In this document: positions 49,479-60,467 of the stretch, piece after piece | How the letters are laid out: the number at the start of each line of letters is the position of its first letter | How positions within the stretch are numbered: the first letter of the stretch is position 1 | From: Rhineura floridana | Taxonomy: Eukaryota > Chordata > Lepidosauria > Squamata > Rhineuridae | Length of the DNA: 64,000 bases | Assembly: GCF_030035675.1 (NCBI RefSeq) | Contig: NC_084482.1 | Coordinates: 225,537,943 to 225,601,942 of the forward strand | Reading direction: 5' to 3' | Program-made: the position numbers and the translations under genes | Notes under the pieces: model-generated | Told to the model about the DNA's origin: nothing | Databases searched by the model: none | The model's input: the letters and a program-made list of their open reading frames with translations, nothing else

Positions 49479-49841
49479 AATTACTGGACTTAGTAGATTT
49501 GATGAGTTGGATTAATTGACATGTTTATTTAGAAAAAAATTGATTGACATATATCTCAAGGATTGGAAACTTCTCTTTGACTTTTTGTGGAAGATTAAAA
49601 TGATATGATGCTAATGAGATTTGAAACCAACTAAGATAACCGCTGGAGGAAGGTGATTTTATAATCTATTAAGAGATAGGTTTGTTATATATTATAGATT
49701 TATAGCTGAACTATGACAAATTGGAAGTCAATATTTTTATATATATTTTTTTCTTTTTGTATTGTATTAGTTATTGATTTGTGTTGTTTTCTTTTTGTAT
49801 TATTTTGGTTTTGAAAATTAGAATAAAAATTAATTGAAAAA
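48818..49841 (+). mobile_element. Short L1 derivative (ORF1 only, HAL1-like), 5'-truncated, in the hAT
   Basis: Flanked by AAATACTCCCCTTT at 48804-48817 and 49842-49855 and ended by a short A tail. It starts inside ORF1 at the position matching 62696 of the copy in unit C. After ORF1 (stop near 49478) comes about 60 bp, then a frame reading KKLIDIYLKDWKLLFDFLWK, the C-terminal end of L1 ORF2, then a 3' UTR. ORF2 itself is absent. Confidence 0.85.
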
Positions 49842-49862
49842 AAATACTCCCCTTTACAACTC

Positions 49863-49863
49863 T

Positions 49864-49922
<59 letters not shown>
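49863..49922. repeat. (CTTT)n microsatellite
   Basis: About 15 CTTT units just right of the L1 derivative's target duplication. Confidence 0.95.
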
Positions 49923-50000
49923 CTATATATATTTATTTATATTTATATATATCCCGCCCTTCCTTGCAGTAGGAGCCCAGGGCGGCACTGACAGTGGTTG
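49923..50000 (-). mobile_element. SINE or LINE 3' tail scrap
   Basis: A TATTTATTTATATTTATATA tract is followed by CCCGCCCTTCC and GGAGCCCAGGGCGGC. CGCCCT (49955-49960) and AGGGCG (49979-49984) can pair as a stem-loop, as in the other tails of this window. Confidence 0.55.
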
Positions 50001-50990
50001 ACCGTCACTTCCTAAAAAGCAGTAATGATGAAACCCCTCAACATTGCCAATTGCAGCCTGTGCAGCTTTGGCACTGTTCGTCTTATTGAAGCTTACTTGA
50101 GCTTCTGCTTTTTGCACCTGCACATTCTTTTCTAGGCAGCAATTGTGTTGCAGCGACTGCACCACACAGCCTGAGACTTCTCTCCTCCTTGTTTTGGTCA
50201 CCACATGGCAATGTCATCAAGAAAGGGCTTGCACATAAATACACAAGCCTGGGCTGTGATGAGAACAGATTAATCTCAACTCTGAAATTCACTACATGCG
50301 AACTAAACGGTACTTGTCTTCCTGGTCAAATGATTTTTTTTAAAAAAACAACAACTCTAGGGCTACAAGCTTTAATTTTCAGCAAATTAATTAACTAAAA
50401 GGAGAGTTGATTAATCAGTGGGGCCTATTTTTATTGGTAAGAATGAGTTTTAATATGAGACACTTGTTTATTGTTTTTAGAGTAATTTTGTGTGTTACTG
50501 TACTGGGGAATGCATGAAACAATAACAGAGATCAGCCTTGATTTTTTTTAACTGTGTGCCCTAGAGCTTCTGTATTGAATTCTTCATTGTCTTGCACTCT
50601 TTTTAATTATTATATTCTGGAAATTCTCATAGATTTGAAGTCTTGGTGATAAGCAAATCAATTGAAATGTAATTGATCAGTTTATTGAAAGGGAGAGGAT
50701 TAATCAGTTAAACATTTTAATTTTACATTGCCCAGATATTCAGCTGCAATAAATGGATTTTTTTCAACAAGAGGTGATCTTCACAGGTACCCCGCCTGGG
50801 GATGCTGTTGGAGAGAATGGGGTTTACAGGAGTTGTCTCTCTCTGGGACTGGGAATCTCTCTCTTTCTCACAGAACATGAGTTTGAGACCTGGGGGACTG
50901 AGAGGAGGAGCTGCAAGGACCCTACTTCTCACCTCATCTCTGCCAAGAACAAAAAAATCAGCCTTAAGCCATTTATTATACGCCTAATGA

Positions 50991-51021
<31 letters not shown>

Positions 51022-51236
51022 CTGAGACAGTTTTTGTCCCACATACAATTCAGTCTTGTGATTAAACAGGACAAAAATACAAATAAAAAGAAAGATGGAG
51101 TTCAAATAAATATACAATAAAAAGCTAGCCGGCATTTTAAAAGGCAGGAGTGCTCTGTCTGGATAAATACAGCACACAGGTAGGCATGGAAACAAGGGGG
51201 AGAGTTCAAAAAGGGGGGGAAGGAAGAGAAGTAGGC
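50001..51236. other. hAT intron, no gene seen
   Basis: AT-rich sequence with a TTA microsatellite (about 50995-51022). No domain recognised in any frame. Confidence 0.45.
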
Positions 51237-51352
51237 CAGAGCTTGGAAAAGTTACTTTTTTGAACTATAGCTCCCATCAGCCTAATCCAGTGGCCATGTT
51301 GCCTAGGGCTGATGGGAGTTGTAGTTCAGAAAAGTAACTTTTCCAAGCTCTG
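51237..51352. mobile_element. Small palindromic hAT MITE
   Basis: 116 bp with ends CAGAGCTTGGAAAAGTTACT and its complement, and inner blocks AACTATAGCTCCCATCAGCC and GGCTGATGGGAGTTGTAGTT. It is flanked by AGTAGGC(C) at 51230 and 51353. Its ends resemble those of the host hAT (CAGAGCTTGGAAG), so the same transposase type may move both. Confidence 0.85.
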
Positions 51353-51422
51353 AGTAGGCCGAAGTTTCAGAAGTGCCTTGTGATTGATGGAGGGGGTGGC
51401 AGCGAGGCAAGGAGAGGCAGTG

Positions 51423-51510
51423 GGGCGGCAGAAGGTGCCATGGGGGGTGGGGGGGGCAGAAGGTGCCACGGGGGCAGAAGGTGCCACGGGGGCAGAAGGT
51501 GCCACGGGGG
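51423..51510. repeat. 18 bp minisatellite, about four copies
   Basis: Units of GGGGCAGAAGGTGCCACG with small differences, followed by a CA run at 51513-51527. It sits just downstream (minus strand) of transposase exon 1. Confidence 0.9.
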
Positions 51511-51544
51511 GGCACACACACACACACAAATCATCGTCACTCAC

Positions 51545-51563
51545 CTACACAGCTCTTCGCCAT
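51545..51563 (-). CDS. hAT transposase exon 1
   Basis: The minus-strand ATG at 51563-51561 encodes MAKSCV, then a GTGAGT donor. Splicing to 47648 keeps frame (G plus AG gives Glu, then TPVAGF). Upstream, toward the right end of the element, are two ATTGG/CCAAT-type boxes near 51715 and 51747, so this end looks like the promoter. The exon is inferred from phase and splice sites. Confidence 0.6.
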
Positions 51564-51955
51564 TCTGCTGCTGCCTTCTCCGTTGTCCTTGCCCTGGCTT
51601 TTTCCTCCGGCGTCCATTTTTTCCTCTCAGATGCTAGCAGGCCCTGCCTATTCACCTCTTCCCTCGTGCCTCCTAACACAGATCACGAGGGAAGAGAGAG
51701 TCTGTGCAGAGGTCCAATCAGTGTGAGGCACATGTCTTGTGTTAACCAATCACAGCCAGGAGCTGACTTCCCCTTGTTCCCACCCCCAAGTAACATCCAA
51801 CCTAACGTGGAAATGTTAAAGTTGCAGCTGAAAACTAGGGAAATTACTAGTCGTTCCGTTACTTGCCAAATGTAATGGAATTACCCACTCGTTATTTAAA
51901 ATTGTAACAAATTACAAGTAACTCGTTAACAATAACGAGTTACTTCCAAGCTCTG
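51564..51955 (-). promoter_or_regulatory. Probable hAT transposase promoter and right subterminal region
   Basis: Between exon 1 and the right TIR. It holds CCAATCAGTG (51715) and CCAATCACAG (51747) boxes and several GTTAC motifs. Promoter use is inferred from position. Confidence 0.4.
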
Positions 51956-52054
51956 AATATGTGATTTGAGTCGGCCCAAACTGGTGATTTAGGGCTACAA
52001 CCTGGCCATTTTGCTGTGTCCAAAAGGACATCAAGTACAGCACACAGTATCCAC

Positions 52055-52283
52055 CTGTTACCAAATTCTTCCAAGCTACACAGGAAGTGGACTGCACTGT
52101 GACAGACTAACCCAAATGGTATTTGCATATTTACAAATTTGTAGGGCAGTCCAATATCTCAGAGAGGAGGTCAGGTCTCTGCTCCCCTGATGCATTTACT
52201 ATAGCTGCCCAATTTCCCTGCTTTTTAATGTTTGATAGAAATGTCTGTTCTTAAACCTCAAGGGTTTTTGCCTATTAGTGAAC
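52055..52283. repeat. Single arm of the long inverted-repeat element, unit B
   Basis: Counterpart of 14855-15100, slightly shortened near 52248. Confidence 0.6.
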
Positions 52284-52921
52284 TGTATTTCTTTCAAATA
52301 TCCAGATATCTGAGGAATGTACCATCCTACTATTAGAATGGTTTTGCTTTTCTCTGATAATGAATGGTAGGTAGGTAGGTAATACTTCATTGCTCATGAC
52401 CAAAGGCCGCCGCAATGATATACAAATACAAATAACAAAATAGAATACAAATATTAATAGTAAATATGAAAGGGTTAGGGATTAAAAGGATTAAAATTTT
52501 ACACTAAAAACCAATATTCATACAGTCCTGTACAATCAAGGATACTAAAACAGGTATGAAGAGGTGGAGACCGACCAAATGAAACATTTCTACACTAACA
52601 ACCACTATTCAGGATCCTACATTCTTTTGAAACTTGGCTCTAATTTTCCCAGCTGCAAAAGTGAAGTTTGCCATTTATCTAGTTATAAAAATATCTGTGC
52701 CCGCTAAAAGGACACAGACTTGTTCCAAAGTAAGCCTGTTATCAATCAGATGGGTGATAGGGGCAAAGAACTTAGCCCTCTGTAAAGAGGGCAGTTCAAC
52801 AAATAGTGGACAATATCCTCCACTTTGCCTGAGTTACATATACAGCAGCGGAGGTAAATAGGGATGTTATCATATCTCCCTGTGAGGAGTGCTGTGGGCA
52901 TTGTTTGGAAGTGTAAAGCAG

Positions 52922-54865
52922 TGGACTTCCGGGAAGGGTGACTTAGCTTGTGCCTGCTTTTGGGACGGGCTCCCGCCTCAAAAGAAGCTTATTCAGATAT
53001 AAATCAGTCAGAACATTTTTTTTTTGACTGATGAAATTTCTCCCGGGCAGGGAGAAACGTAGAGATCAACCTCAAAAGTCTGTTTTTGTTGGGAGGACTG
53101 GATTTCATTAATTTATGAGATAAGGTCCAGCCAACAATGCCGGACGGACTTCCTAACAAGCTCTATCTGCTTAAGTGATACGTTTATCTTTTCTTGAAAG
53201 AGAGAACGGACTAACAGGCAAGCACCCTTCTTTCTATTATTTTTTTTACTTGGTTTAAATTGTTGCAGCAAAAGGAGATTTGTCAGATTGATCGGCTTTG
53301 GACAACTTCTGGGTGAGATATAGCTCTTCTCTGTTATTCACGAAATTAACAGCTTATCTCTGTTTCTGTCGCAAAAAGCTGTCCTGGAAGTGCATTCTAA
53401 AGATAATAAACAGAAGAGGGATTTCTATTCCTGATTTCTATGCCGAGGAATATTATATTGTCTGGGACTATTTTCTTTTTGGTCTATTTTATTTTGACGA
53501 ATCTGCTTCTTCACGACGCCACTAACTGTTTTGATGCTGGGAACTAAATTTGTTTTGCATTCTTGAACATAGAGAGATAAGGCAGGTTGCTCTGTTTATA
53601 CTGTGATGTCATCAAGCCTGGAATATTAACCCAATTGTTGCTGAAATAAGAAGTGGTTCTTCTTTATTTTTGTTTTGCTTTGTTTTCGTGGTTTTAAAAA
53701 TGGCAATCAAGAAAGTGGCTGAGAATCTGGAAGTAATTATGTTTCAGAAAATAATGGATGAGATTGAGATAACGAAACACACCCTGCGACAGGGTAGTAA
53801 GGAGCTGAAAATTGAACTGAGCAAAATGACGCAGGAGCTTAAAGAAATAGGGGATCCTGTGACAGAGGAGAATGAGATCAGAGATGAGAAAAGAAAAAAT
53901 AAAGGGAAGATACAAGCCCTGGAGATTGGAACAAATGTGGAATTGGAAAAAGATCTGGAGTTTATGGATTTTAGAAATAAAATCTACTGTTTGGAATTTA
54001 ACGTTATCTCTGAAGAAATTAATGAAGATATTAGAGATAAAGTTATCAATGGCTTGGATAATCTTCTGGACTGGAATGATGTGATGGAGCTTGATATAGA
54101 GAAAATCTATGGAATTAACTGCAGCCATGTGACAATGGAAAAACTCTTAAGAGATGAGCCAGTGCATTTTGTAAAAAAGAAGAACACAGATATGACTTTA
54201 CAACAGTATTTCAGCAACTTATTCAGAATGGATGGCAAGAAAATATTTGGGATAGAGGAAATTCCCATCAGACTCTTATTATATGACTATGGCAACAACA
54301 GCAAGATTATTATGGAATACTGATAATGGAAGATTGGACACTGAAATTACTGGACTTAACATCTTCTATTGAAGATGGAAGATGGAACTAATAGGGATAA
54401 TGGAATAATGGCTATTGAAATTATTGGACCTAACAGATTCTGATGAGATGGATTAATCGAAATGTTTATTTGGACTATGGTTATGACAATAAGATTATTA
54501 TAATTATTAACGAGATGGATTAATTGACATGTTTATTTGGAGAAAAATTGATAGATATATTTCTTAAAGAATTGAAACCTCTCTTTGACTTTTTGTGGAA
54601 AGAATAAAGTAATGTTTATGAGATTTGATGATTAATTAAGATAACTACTGGAGGAAAGTGATTTTATAATATGATTTAAGAGACAGGATTGTTATATATT
54701 GTAGACCTATAACTGATTTGATATGTGACAAATGGGAAGTCAACATTTTATTTTTTTTTGTTTAATCATTTTTGTTTTGTTTTGTTTTTTGTCTTTGAAT
54801 GTTTTATGATTTTGTTTTCTATGTTTTATGAAAATTTGAATAAAAATTATTGTAAAAAAAAAAAA
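52922..54865 (+). mobile_element. Short L1 derivative (ORF1 only, HAL1-like), complete, in the LINE of unit B
   Basis: 1944 bp with a 15 bp target duplication GGAAGTGTAAAGCAG (52907-52921 and 54866-54880) and a poly-A tail. A 5' UTR of about 780 bp precedes ORF1 (53700-54323). About 190 bp later comes a frame reading EKLIDIFLKELKPLFDFLWK, then E and a stop: the end of L1 ORF2. A 3' UTR follows. ORF2 endonuclease and reverse transcriptase are absent. Unit A at about 29304-29330 shows the empty site. Confidence 0.88.
53700..54323 (+). CDS. L1 ORF1p-like protein, intact
   Basis: 207 codons from ATG (MAIKKVAENLEVIMFQKIM) to stop. The N-terminal part is helical with charged repeats and suits a coiled coil. 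From about residue 85 an RRM-like domain (YCLEFNVISEEINEDIRDKV) follows, then a C-terminal domain with LQQYFSNLFRMDGKKIFGI and IPIRLLLYDY. It is shorter than typical L1 ORF1p (about 300 residues or more), mainly in the coiled coil. It should bind L1 RNA. About half its residues match the copy at 62663-63346. Confidence 0.8.
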   Translation: MAIKKVAENLEVIMFQKIMDEIEITKHTLRQGSKELKIELSKMTQELKEIGDPVTEENEIRDEKRKNKGKIQALEIGTNVELEKDLEFMDFRNKIYCLEFNVISEEINEDIRDKVINGLDNLLDWNDVMELDIEKIYGINCSHVTMEKLLRDEPVHFVKKKNTDMTLQQYFSNLFRMDGKKIFGIEEIPIRLLLYDYGNNSKIIMEY

Positions 54866-54880
54866 GGAAGTGTAAAGCAG

Positions 54881-55856
54881 TAAAGGCTCTCCTCAGCCAT
54901 GGCGCATCTAGGAAGAAAAAATATGGATCCATAATAAAAGAAGATTTATACATGGGGAACCAATAAGAAAAAGACGACTGCGTAGAAGCATGAAGATCCC
55001 ATCTTTTAGAGGAGAGAAATATTCTATCCTTCAATAACAATTTAGCATGAGTGGAAACATGGGAAGGGGGGGACTCTATACTTATCCCATAGAAAGCCAG
55101 GGTCGACTTAGTCCTGTTTAGCCAATTATTTTGCAAGGGGTTTTGTAGTTGTTCAAGCAGGCATTTTTTTGGTAACTGAGAGTCATCCATGGAGACTAGT
55201 CTTAGCCAACAAAAGGCCAGAGCTGCATGAGCCGAAGCTTCTAAGGAATACAAACCTGTCTCTAACCTCAAGAGACAGGCAGGCATGCCTTTTGGGGTTG
55301 CCAATAGTGTGCGAAGGAAAGCATTTTGAACTTTCTCTAATGTGTTCATATTGGTATAGCCCCAGATCTCTGCACCATAAAGCAACATAGGTATTATTTT
55401 CCTTTGGAACACTTCCAGTACGGGTGGTACCAAACTGCCTCCCTTGAATTTAAAAAAGTGCAGTAGCAAATGAATGGAATGGGAGGCCCTCAATTTGGAA
55501 AACTCAGCTTGTGGTTTCCATGAGAGGGTGGAAGTAAAGGTAAGACCTAAATACTTAAAGGTGTGTTGTTGTTGTATAAGTTTTTCATTTAATTTCCATA
55601 TGTGACTCTTAATGTTCCTGCCAAAGACTACCACTTTAGTCTTGGAGTAGTGTATTTCTAAGTGTTCCTTCATACAGAAGGCACCCAGGCTTCTTAATAG
55701 CCTCCTCATGCCTATCTGCATGATGGAAATCAGAGCTAAATCATCAGCATAAAGCAGCACCGAGACCTTTGAATCTAAAATTGAAGGTGGGAAAAAGGCA
55801 GGGCCAGTAAGTTCATTGACAATATTAGGAACGGGGCTAGGAGGCCACCCTGGCAT
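54881..55856 (-). pseudogene. LINE reverse transcriptase, C-terminal part, unit B
   Basis: Minus-strand frame with LLYADDLALIS, KYLGLTFTSTLSWKP, MLLYGAEIWGY. It runs into the inserted L1 derivative at 54880, so the C-terminal knuckle is cut off and lies at about 52800-52906. Confidence 0.7.
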
Positions 55857-56323
55857 ACTCCTCTTTTTGTTGGAACCGCGTCAGAAAGCAGACCATTTGC
55901 ACCTAACCTAACCCTAAGAAACGTGTTGGCATGAAGTATTTGTAACAGGCAAAGGAGTCGTCGATCAATGTTTGTGGAGGCAAGTTTTTGCCAAAGCCTC
56001 TCTCTGTCAATGAAGTCAAAGGCAGATGTAAAGTCGACGAAAGTAACAACTAATCCTCTTCTCTTATGACAGGAATATTTCTGGATGAAGTGGAGCAATG
56101 TCAAGCAATGGTCCATGGTTGACTTTCCCTTAATAAATCCTGCCTGTTCTTCCACGATAATCATGTTCTCATTAGCCCAAGAGTGCAATTTCCCCCCAAA
56201 ATATTTAGCATACAACTTAGCAGCAACATCAATAACGCTTATCAGGCGAAAAATTTTCGGGTCAGAATCTGAACCCTGTTTATGAATTGGGATCACTATA
56301 CTGCCCGCCCATGCCTTGGGCAC
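55775..56323 (-). pseudogene. LINE reverse transcriptase, N-terminal part, unit B
   Basis: Minus-strand 182-codon frame from MPKAWAGSIVIPIHKQG through EEQAGFIKGKSTMDHCLTLL and motif A to GVCQGGLLAPF, then out of frame. In unit A this part is broken earlier. Confidence 0.7.
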
Positions 56324-56604
56324 ATTACCAATGAATGGTGATACTAAGTGATTAAGCTTAGGAATGTATCATAAACTTATATTCTTTTGCTTGTCAAAGG
56401 AAAAAGTAATGTAAACATTCTTTACTTTGAGCACTTAGTCAGTCTTCTCATCCGTGAGGCTCACACATTGCTTATGCCCAGATAGCCTTGTGATTCAGGT
56501 AATGATGAATTCAGAAAGGTACCTCCACTCTGCATCAATGCTTTAGATCTGTAATGCCTTGTAATTTAGCACTGAGGATGTGTCAATGTGAACTTGAGAT
56601 GAAA

Positions 56605-56807
56605 ATTAAATGAAGGGAGTACCCAAAAGAGAAAATGTAGCAATGAGTGACTTTAACTGCCCTCACACAGATTGGCAACATGTGCGTTCCTGTCACAATC
56701 AAGAGGAGAAATTTCTACACATCCTAAATAACTGTGCCCTAGAACAGGTGGCCATTCAACTGACCAGAGGGGTGGCCACCGTGGACTTTGCCAAGAAAAC
56801 CTGTTAA
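56605..56807 (+). mobile_element. CR1 LINE endonuclease scrap, unit C
   Basis: Counterpart of 225-505; a stop now cuts the frame after DFAKKTC. Confidence 0.6.
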
Positions 56808-56961
56808 TTTGGCCTGAAAACATGGCTCTGCCATGAAGAATTCTGGGTAACATCTTGCTCCTGGAATGCAGCCTTATGGGTAATATCCTTCTGCTGAGAA
56901 GCAGTTTTTCCTCACTAGAGGAGCCATGAGCTCAGGATTAAGACATCCACACATACTCAGG

Positions 56962-57292
56962 CTGCATTCACACTGTACACTTATTCCACTATTATTCTAC
57001 TTTAAACCATCATCTTCCTCCAAAGAATCCTGGGAAATGTAGTTTGAGAAGGGTGCAGAGACTTGTCAGGAGACGCCTAATCCCCTCACAGAGCTACAAT
57101 TCTAAGAGTCCCCTTGGAAGAGGGATTGATTTGTTAAACCACTCGGGGAATTGTAGCTCTCTGAGGAAAAGAGGAGCCTTCTGACAACTCTTAGCCCTCT
57201 TCACAAGCTACATTTCCCAGGATTCTTTGGGGGAAGCCATAAGTATTTAAAGTGGAATAATAGCGGAATAAATATCTGGTGCAACTGTGACC
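56962..57292. mobile_element. Palindromic MITE, unit C
   Basis: Counterpart of 571-882, with the central block kept as in unit B. Confidence 0.7.
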
Positions 57293-58287
57293 TAAGAGTC
57301 CCCAGCTGTGCGAGCGCACCTATGAGAAGGCAGGAAGAGGCCCTGGAATAGTCCACCTTCCAGAGGTCTCCTGATTGGCTATTAGACCCCTCCGCTGTTG
57401 CTGCCAGGCCTTTTCTTACAAGAGTCAGAACCATCCTAAGCTTTGTCGAAGTGTCTTAGTGTTAGGAATAGTCAGTATTTCATCATGTGCTTCAATTTGC
57501 AACCGCCCTTGGATCTTTATTGGAGATTTCTACCTCTGCCTTGTGGGTGTTCTGGGTTCAGGATTTTCATGTTGCTCTTTTATATGCACTTGTATTTTTA
57601 ATAAAGCCACCTCATATTGTAAGCCTTGGTTAGCAAAATCAGTACCTTGGCCTTTGGGATATGTGCTACCATTTAGCTGTTTTGCTTGGGGCTCCAAGAA
57701 GCAAAGAGTCTGGTCTTTAGCACTTGCCTCTTTGGAATCCTAAGCATGTCTGTTCAACGTAAGGTTTGAGAGTCCTCGGGCCCAAACTGGTGGACAGAAG
57801 GGTTGGTAGCAACATGGCCTACCTGATAGGGCTGGCTTTGATTATTTACCAGCCCTGGTGAAGTTGGTGACTGCAGGGTGCCTGAAAAAGAGCTGTGGCG
57901 TTCAGCAGCGTTCTACGTTGCAGAGCTGGTTTTGGGGTTTCAAGGATTTTGGGACCCAGTGATCATGACACATTTAAGATTAAGTGGCTCCCAGAACCAG
58001 ATGACAGAAAGAAGTGTTGTCAAACCAATTGGAAACAGTGGCCATAGCACTATCAGATTAAGTCTTGCCCACACTGGTATATTGGAGAAGGCAGAAGTCT
58101 TCCCCTCACAGCAACGGGACGAGAAGACCCAGCATAGAGAGAAACTGCTCTTGTACCTTCAGCCCTTGCCAGGCCAGAAGACGGTGACACAGGAAGGCTC
58201 AGAATGGCCAGGGCAGACTTACTGGACACAGCCTTACCAATAACCTTTCAGCCATAGTAAAGAAGGGACAGACAGAAGGATCCCTAC
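57293..58287. other. Non-coding stretch left of the KRAB exon, unit C
   Basis: Counterpart of 883-1877. No gene recognised. Confidence 0.4.
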
Positions 58288-58413
58288 CCAGAGAAGTCAC
58301 ATTCCCACAGATCCGCAGCAAGGCGTCTTTCTACAGAGCCCTTTGGCCTGGATCCAGCACAGTCCGCTCCTCCTTGGACAGACAGGCGGTCACCTCCTCA
58401 AAGGACACAAAGC
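58288..58413 (-). pseudogene. KRAB-A exon, degenerate, unit C
   Basis: Same as the other two, including the TAG (58331-58333) in place of the ALYR tyrosine and the GTAGGG donor. It would belong to the gene whose zinc-finger exon is at 39401-37031. Confidence 0.83.
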
Positions 58414-58569
58414 CTGGAGGAGGAAGGAAGAGGGAAGGTTTGGTGAGGAAAAGGTAACTCCGTGGCTGACTTAGCAAAAAATCCTAACTTGTACCAAAAT
58501 CTCAGCAGGAGCAGTAGAAAAACTCTGCTACAAGGACCCCCTAAATGTCACCAATTGCAGCCTCCTTAC

Positions 58570-58585
58570 CTACAGCCCACTGCAT
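58570..58585 (-). CDS. Short leader exon of KRAB-ZNF gene, unit C
   Basis: ATG at 58585-58583, MQWAV, intact GTAAGG donor as in unit A. Confidence 0.6.
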
Positions 58586-58689
58586 TTCTCCTCCTCGTGG
58601 CCTGACAGGGGGACTCAGATCGGATGTCTGAAAAGGGCCCAGAGAACAGCTGCCTTCTCCAAGGTCAACAGCGCTCCGATTCTTGATTT

Positions 58690-60110
58690 GGGACTCAAGA
58701 CAGAGCCGGAGGAGCGTCCTGTGACGCCCACAAGGTGGCACCGCGCCTTCGGGGGGCGCAGCTGCAGCGTCCCGCAGCCTCAGAGGCAAAGCTAAAGGGA
58801 CCCTTCCGGCGCGCTTCGGGTCGAGGACCTCGGGGTGTACCCAGGACCCCTCCCTACAGGGGCCGGGGCTGAGCCTGCTCCCCGGTGGGGCCAGTCCCAC
58901 TTCCCTCCCTCGCGCTGGAGAGTCGGCCTGGCCGTCAGCCGGGAGGAGGGCGCCCCTCGCCCCACACGCACGTCGGGACTCCTTGGCCAGAAGTAGCCCA
59001 GCATCGAGGCGCCTCCCCACGCCCAGCGCTGCCTTTCTCCTCCCCGCCCTGGACGGAGGCAGCCCACCCCGGGGACCGCACGGTGGAGATGCACCTGGAA
59101 GGGGATGGATGAATAGCCGGAGGTCAGCGGGAAGCCCCTCCGGAGAAGAAGGGGGCTTCGCGGTCCGTTCCCTCTAGCCTCTGCCGGCAGCCTTGCAGCC
59201 AATTACGCCCTCACTCCCCCCTCCCCCCAACCAAAGGAGGCTTCTTGCCCCCCCCCACTAGACAGAGCTCAGAGGGCGGAGAGCGGCAGAGCTTCCAATC
59301 AAAAGCCTGCACATTCGGGGGGGGGGAGGCTTGGAGAGCAGCTGGTGGATTCCTGCTAAGAGGGATCCTTTCCTTCCCGGGGGGGGGGAGCTCTTTTTCC
59401 TCCCGCCCCAGCCAAGCAAGGCTGTGTCCTCCCCACCACCACTGCCACCCAAGCTGGCCACCCATCCCATGGGCCGGGGGCGGGTGGATCTCTACAGGGC
59501 AGGGAGATTAAAACAGGGCTGTGCAATGCAAACCTGGCAGCTCGACTGCACGGATTCCCAGAGGGACACTTGGGAGGGGGCTCCAAAAAAAATCCTTACC
59601 TCTTTGTCCTCTCCAGGCCCCAGCCTCCCCTTTGCCCGGGGATCTGACCACGCTGATTTCCCGTTCCTGGAGGGTCTCAACTGCCACAATTCCGCCCCTC
59701 GGAATATCTCCCGCCCCTCCACAAATCCCCCTCCTCTTCCTCTCCCTCCCTCCCTCCCTTTCTTTAAGCTGCGCTGATGGCCCTTCGGAACCTGTTCCAG
59801 CGACACTTCGGTTCCGTTTCGAAGGCAGAGAACCATAGAGCTACGGCGGAGAGCACACCTTCAGCATCACCGGACTGCTTCCTGCACGTGTCGGAGCCGG
59901 AGGAGGAGCCCCCTGGTCGTCTCCGAGGGCTCAGGGACAGAGGAGCGCCGTCCTTCCTCGGAGCTACTACGAGGCTGTGTGCAGTTGCCCGGGCTCCTCT
60001 TTTTCTGCTTCCTATCCCTAACCTCTCAAGGCTGACCCTGAAGGAAAACAAACGCCCCTGCCGGTGGATTGGTTGCAGCAGAGGGGAAATTGAATCGGAG
60101 CTTCCTTAAA
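58690..60110 (-). promoter_or_regulatory. CpG island, probable promoter, unit C
   Basis: Counterpart of 2285-3730. It would drive the gene ending at 37031. Confidence 0.65.
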
Positions 60111-60199
60111 ACATGCCCCTGATAATTTAGCTGCACTTCACCAGAGAAGCTTATAAAATGACCCCAATTCTTTGGTGAAATCACGTGCTTTAAATGTGC

Positions 60200-60368
60200 A
60201 GTGGATGTGCTTTAAATGTATGGCCCTTGAGATCTTTTCCAATCGGCTTCCGACTTCTACCCGGCCGTATCTGGTTGCCAACCTCTTCCGTAATTGGCAA
60301 AGACTCCCTTTCAGCAGGAGGGGCTGGTTGTGTCTGCTGTGTTGCAGTTTTACATTCACCAATTTTGT
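60200..60368. repeat. Ancient direct repeat, left partner, unit C (cut)
   Basis: Counterpart of 4070-4275, cut by the CR1 at CCAATTTTGT. Confidence 0.5.
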
Positions 60369-60467
60369 AATTTTGTACCAAGAAGATGCCAGCATGGTTA
60401 ACGAGCAAAGTCAAGGAAGCTCTTAGAGGCAAAAAGTCTTCCTTCAAAAAATTGAAGTCTTGTCCGA

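Larger units (their letters stand above)
42813..51955 (-). mobile_element. hAT transposon with transposase gene, private to unit B
   Basis: The ends are inverted: CAGAGTTTGGAAGATTAC on the left, and CAGAGCTTGGAAGTAACTCG read inward from the right. They are flanked by the perfect 8 bp duplication AATATGTG (42805-42812 and 51956-51963). Unit A has one AATATGTG at 14754-14761. Both subterminal regions are rich in short GTTAC/AATTAC motifs, probable transposase binding sites. The transposase runs on the minus strand in four exons. Nested inside are a CR1 (45184-47260), a SINE, a short L1 derivative (48818-49841) and a small MITE. Without them it is about 6 kb. Confidence 0.93.
52367..56380 (-). 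mobile_element. Decayed LINE of unassigned clade, unit B (interrupted)
   Basis: Same LINE as in unit A, with the TAGGTAGGTAGGTAA 3' tract at 52367. It is split only by a short L1 derivative (52922-54865). It keeps VTFVDFTSAFDFIDRERLW (motif A) and GVCQGGLLAPF in frame with the upstream part. About 19 bp present in A near 30265 are missing near 55825, which breaks the frame before YADDLALIS. Confidence 0.75.

Noticed and set aside
53298-53525. 75-codon frame upstream of ORF1 in the L1 derivative
   Set aside because: It is in the 5' UTR, is not kept in the copy at 61892 and shows no domain.
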